Assembly: GCA_023426265.1 (NCBI GenBank)
Contig: JAFABA010000104.1
Coordinates: 1-6,599 of the forward strand
From: Bacillota bacterium
GTDB taxonomy: Bacteria; Bacillota; Clostridia; Christensenellales; CAG-138
DNA: 6,599 nucleotides
Direction: 5' to 3'
Part shown: positions 6,474 to 6,599 of the stretch, one piece after another
Position numbering within the stretch: the first letter of the stretch is position 1
How the letters are laid out: each line of letters opens with the position of its first letter
Position numbers and translations under genes: made by a program
The notes under the pieces: model-generated
Seen by the model: only the letters and a program-made list of their open reading frames with translations
What the model was told of the DNA's origin: nothing
The model's database searches: none

Positions 6474-6599
6474 ATGGAAAAAATCAGGCTTGGCATCGTA
6501 GGGCTGGGGCGATTGGGCCGCAACCACGCCGCAAATATCTTTTACCATATCCCCAACGCAGAATTGACGGCGATCTGCAGCGTACTACAAAGCGAGCTG
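6474..6599 (+). CDS. Gfo/Idh/MocA-family oxidoreductase (inositol-dehydrogenase-like), N-terminal fragment
   Basis: Start of an NAD(P)-dependent sugar or cyclitol dehydrogenase; 42 codons are visible and the frame is open at the right edge. The protein opens with IRLGIVGLGRLGRNHA, a Rossmann GxGxxG (G10, G12, G15) followed by the N-H-A characteristic of Gfo/Idh/MocA proteins such as IolG. The second strand reads ELTAICSV (30-37), with Ser36 where NAD-specific members usually carry Asp. The SD AGGGAGGA (6458-6465) ends 8 nt before ATG, and 31 nt separate it from the regulator stop, so it belongs to the same operon. Relatives act on myo- or scyllo-inositol, glucose or other sugars. The catalytic region lies outside the window, so the substrate cannot be read. 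Confidence 0.9.
   Translation, partial: MEKIRLGIVGLGRLGRNHAANIFYHIPNAELTAICSVLQSEL

Noticed and set aside
1..6599. Mobile elements, CRISPR, phage genes or structural RNA genes
   Set aside because: No transposase, integrase, repeat-spacer array, tRNA cloverleaf or rRNA-like segment was seen on either strand.

Overview
The window is a carbohydrate-type uptake and oxidation locus. It most likely comes from a Gram-positive, Clostridia-like Firmicute of moderately high G+C. I infer this from strong GGAGG-type ribosome binding sites on most genes, a lipoprotein-type substrate-binding protein with a long Ala/Pro/Glu tether, and LacI/CcpA-style CG-centred operators. The lineage is an inference from style, not from a marker gene.

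Layout. The left half (about 1-3640) is read on the minus strand. It encodes a complete sugar ABC importer of the ribose/galactose (Rbs/Mgl, CUT2) class in the order binding lipoprotein, double-domain ATPase, permease. The permease runs off the left edge. A perfect 36-nt palindrome sits between the binding protein and the ATPase genes. The centre (3641-4256) is a 616-nt, AT-rich divergent control region. It holds a minus-strand TATAAT box overlapped by a CG-centred operator, a 21-bp-phased direct repeat, and a plus-strand TTGACA/TATATT promoter followed by a perfect 16-bp palindromic operator. The right half (4257-6599) is read on the plus strand: a zinc-dependent MDR-family polyol/sugar dehydrogenase, a LacI-family regulator, and the start of a Gfo/Idh/MocA-family NAD(P)-dependent oxidoreductase cut by the right edge.

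How it fits together. The importer would bring in an unphosphorylated sugar, polyol or cyclitol, and the two dehydrogenases would oxidise it. No kinase or PTS component is visible. The LacI-family protein is the obvious candidate to repress both divergent transcripts through the two AAACGTTT-core sites, which would make it autoregulatory, although both sites also resemble CcpA cre elements. The binding protein is clearly related to the galactose/glucose-binding MglB, but three of its inferred sugar-contacting positions are changed, so the substrate is probably not simply galactose.

I see no mobile element, CRISPR array, tRNA, rRNA or phage gene. The gene content is a recognisable kind of locus. 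The less ordinary signals are in the regulatory DNA and in the binding pocket of the lipoprotein.
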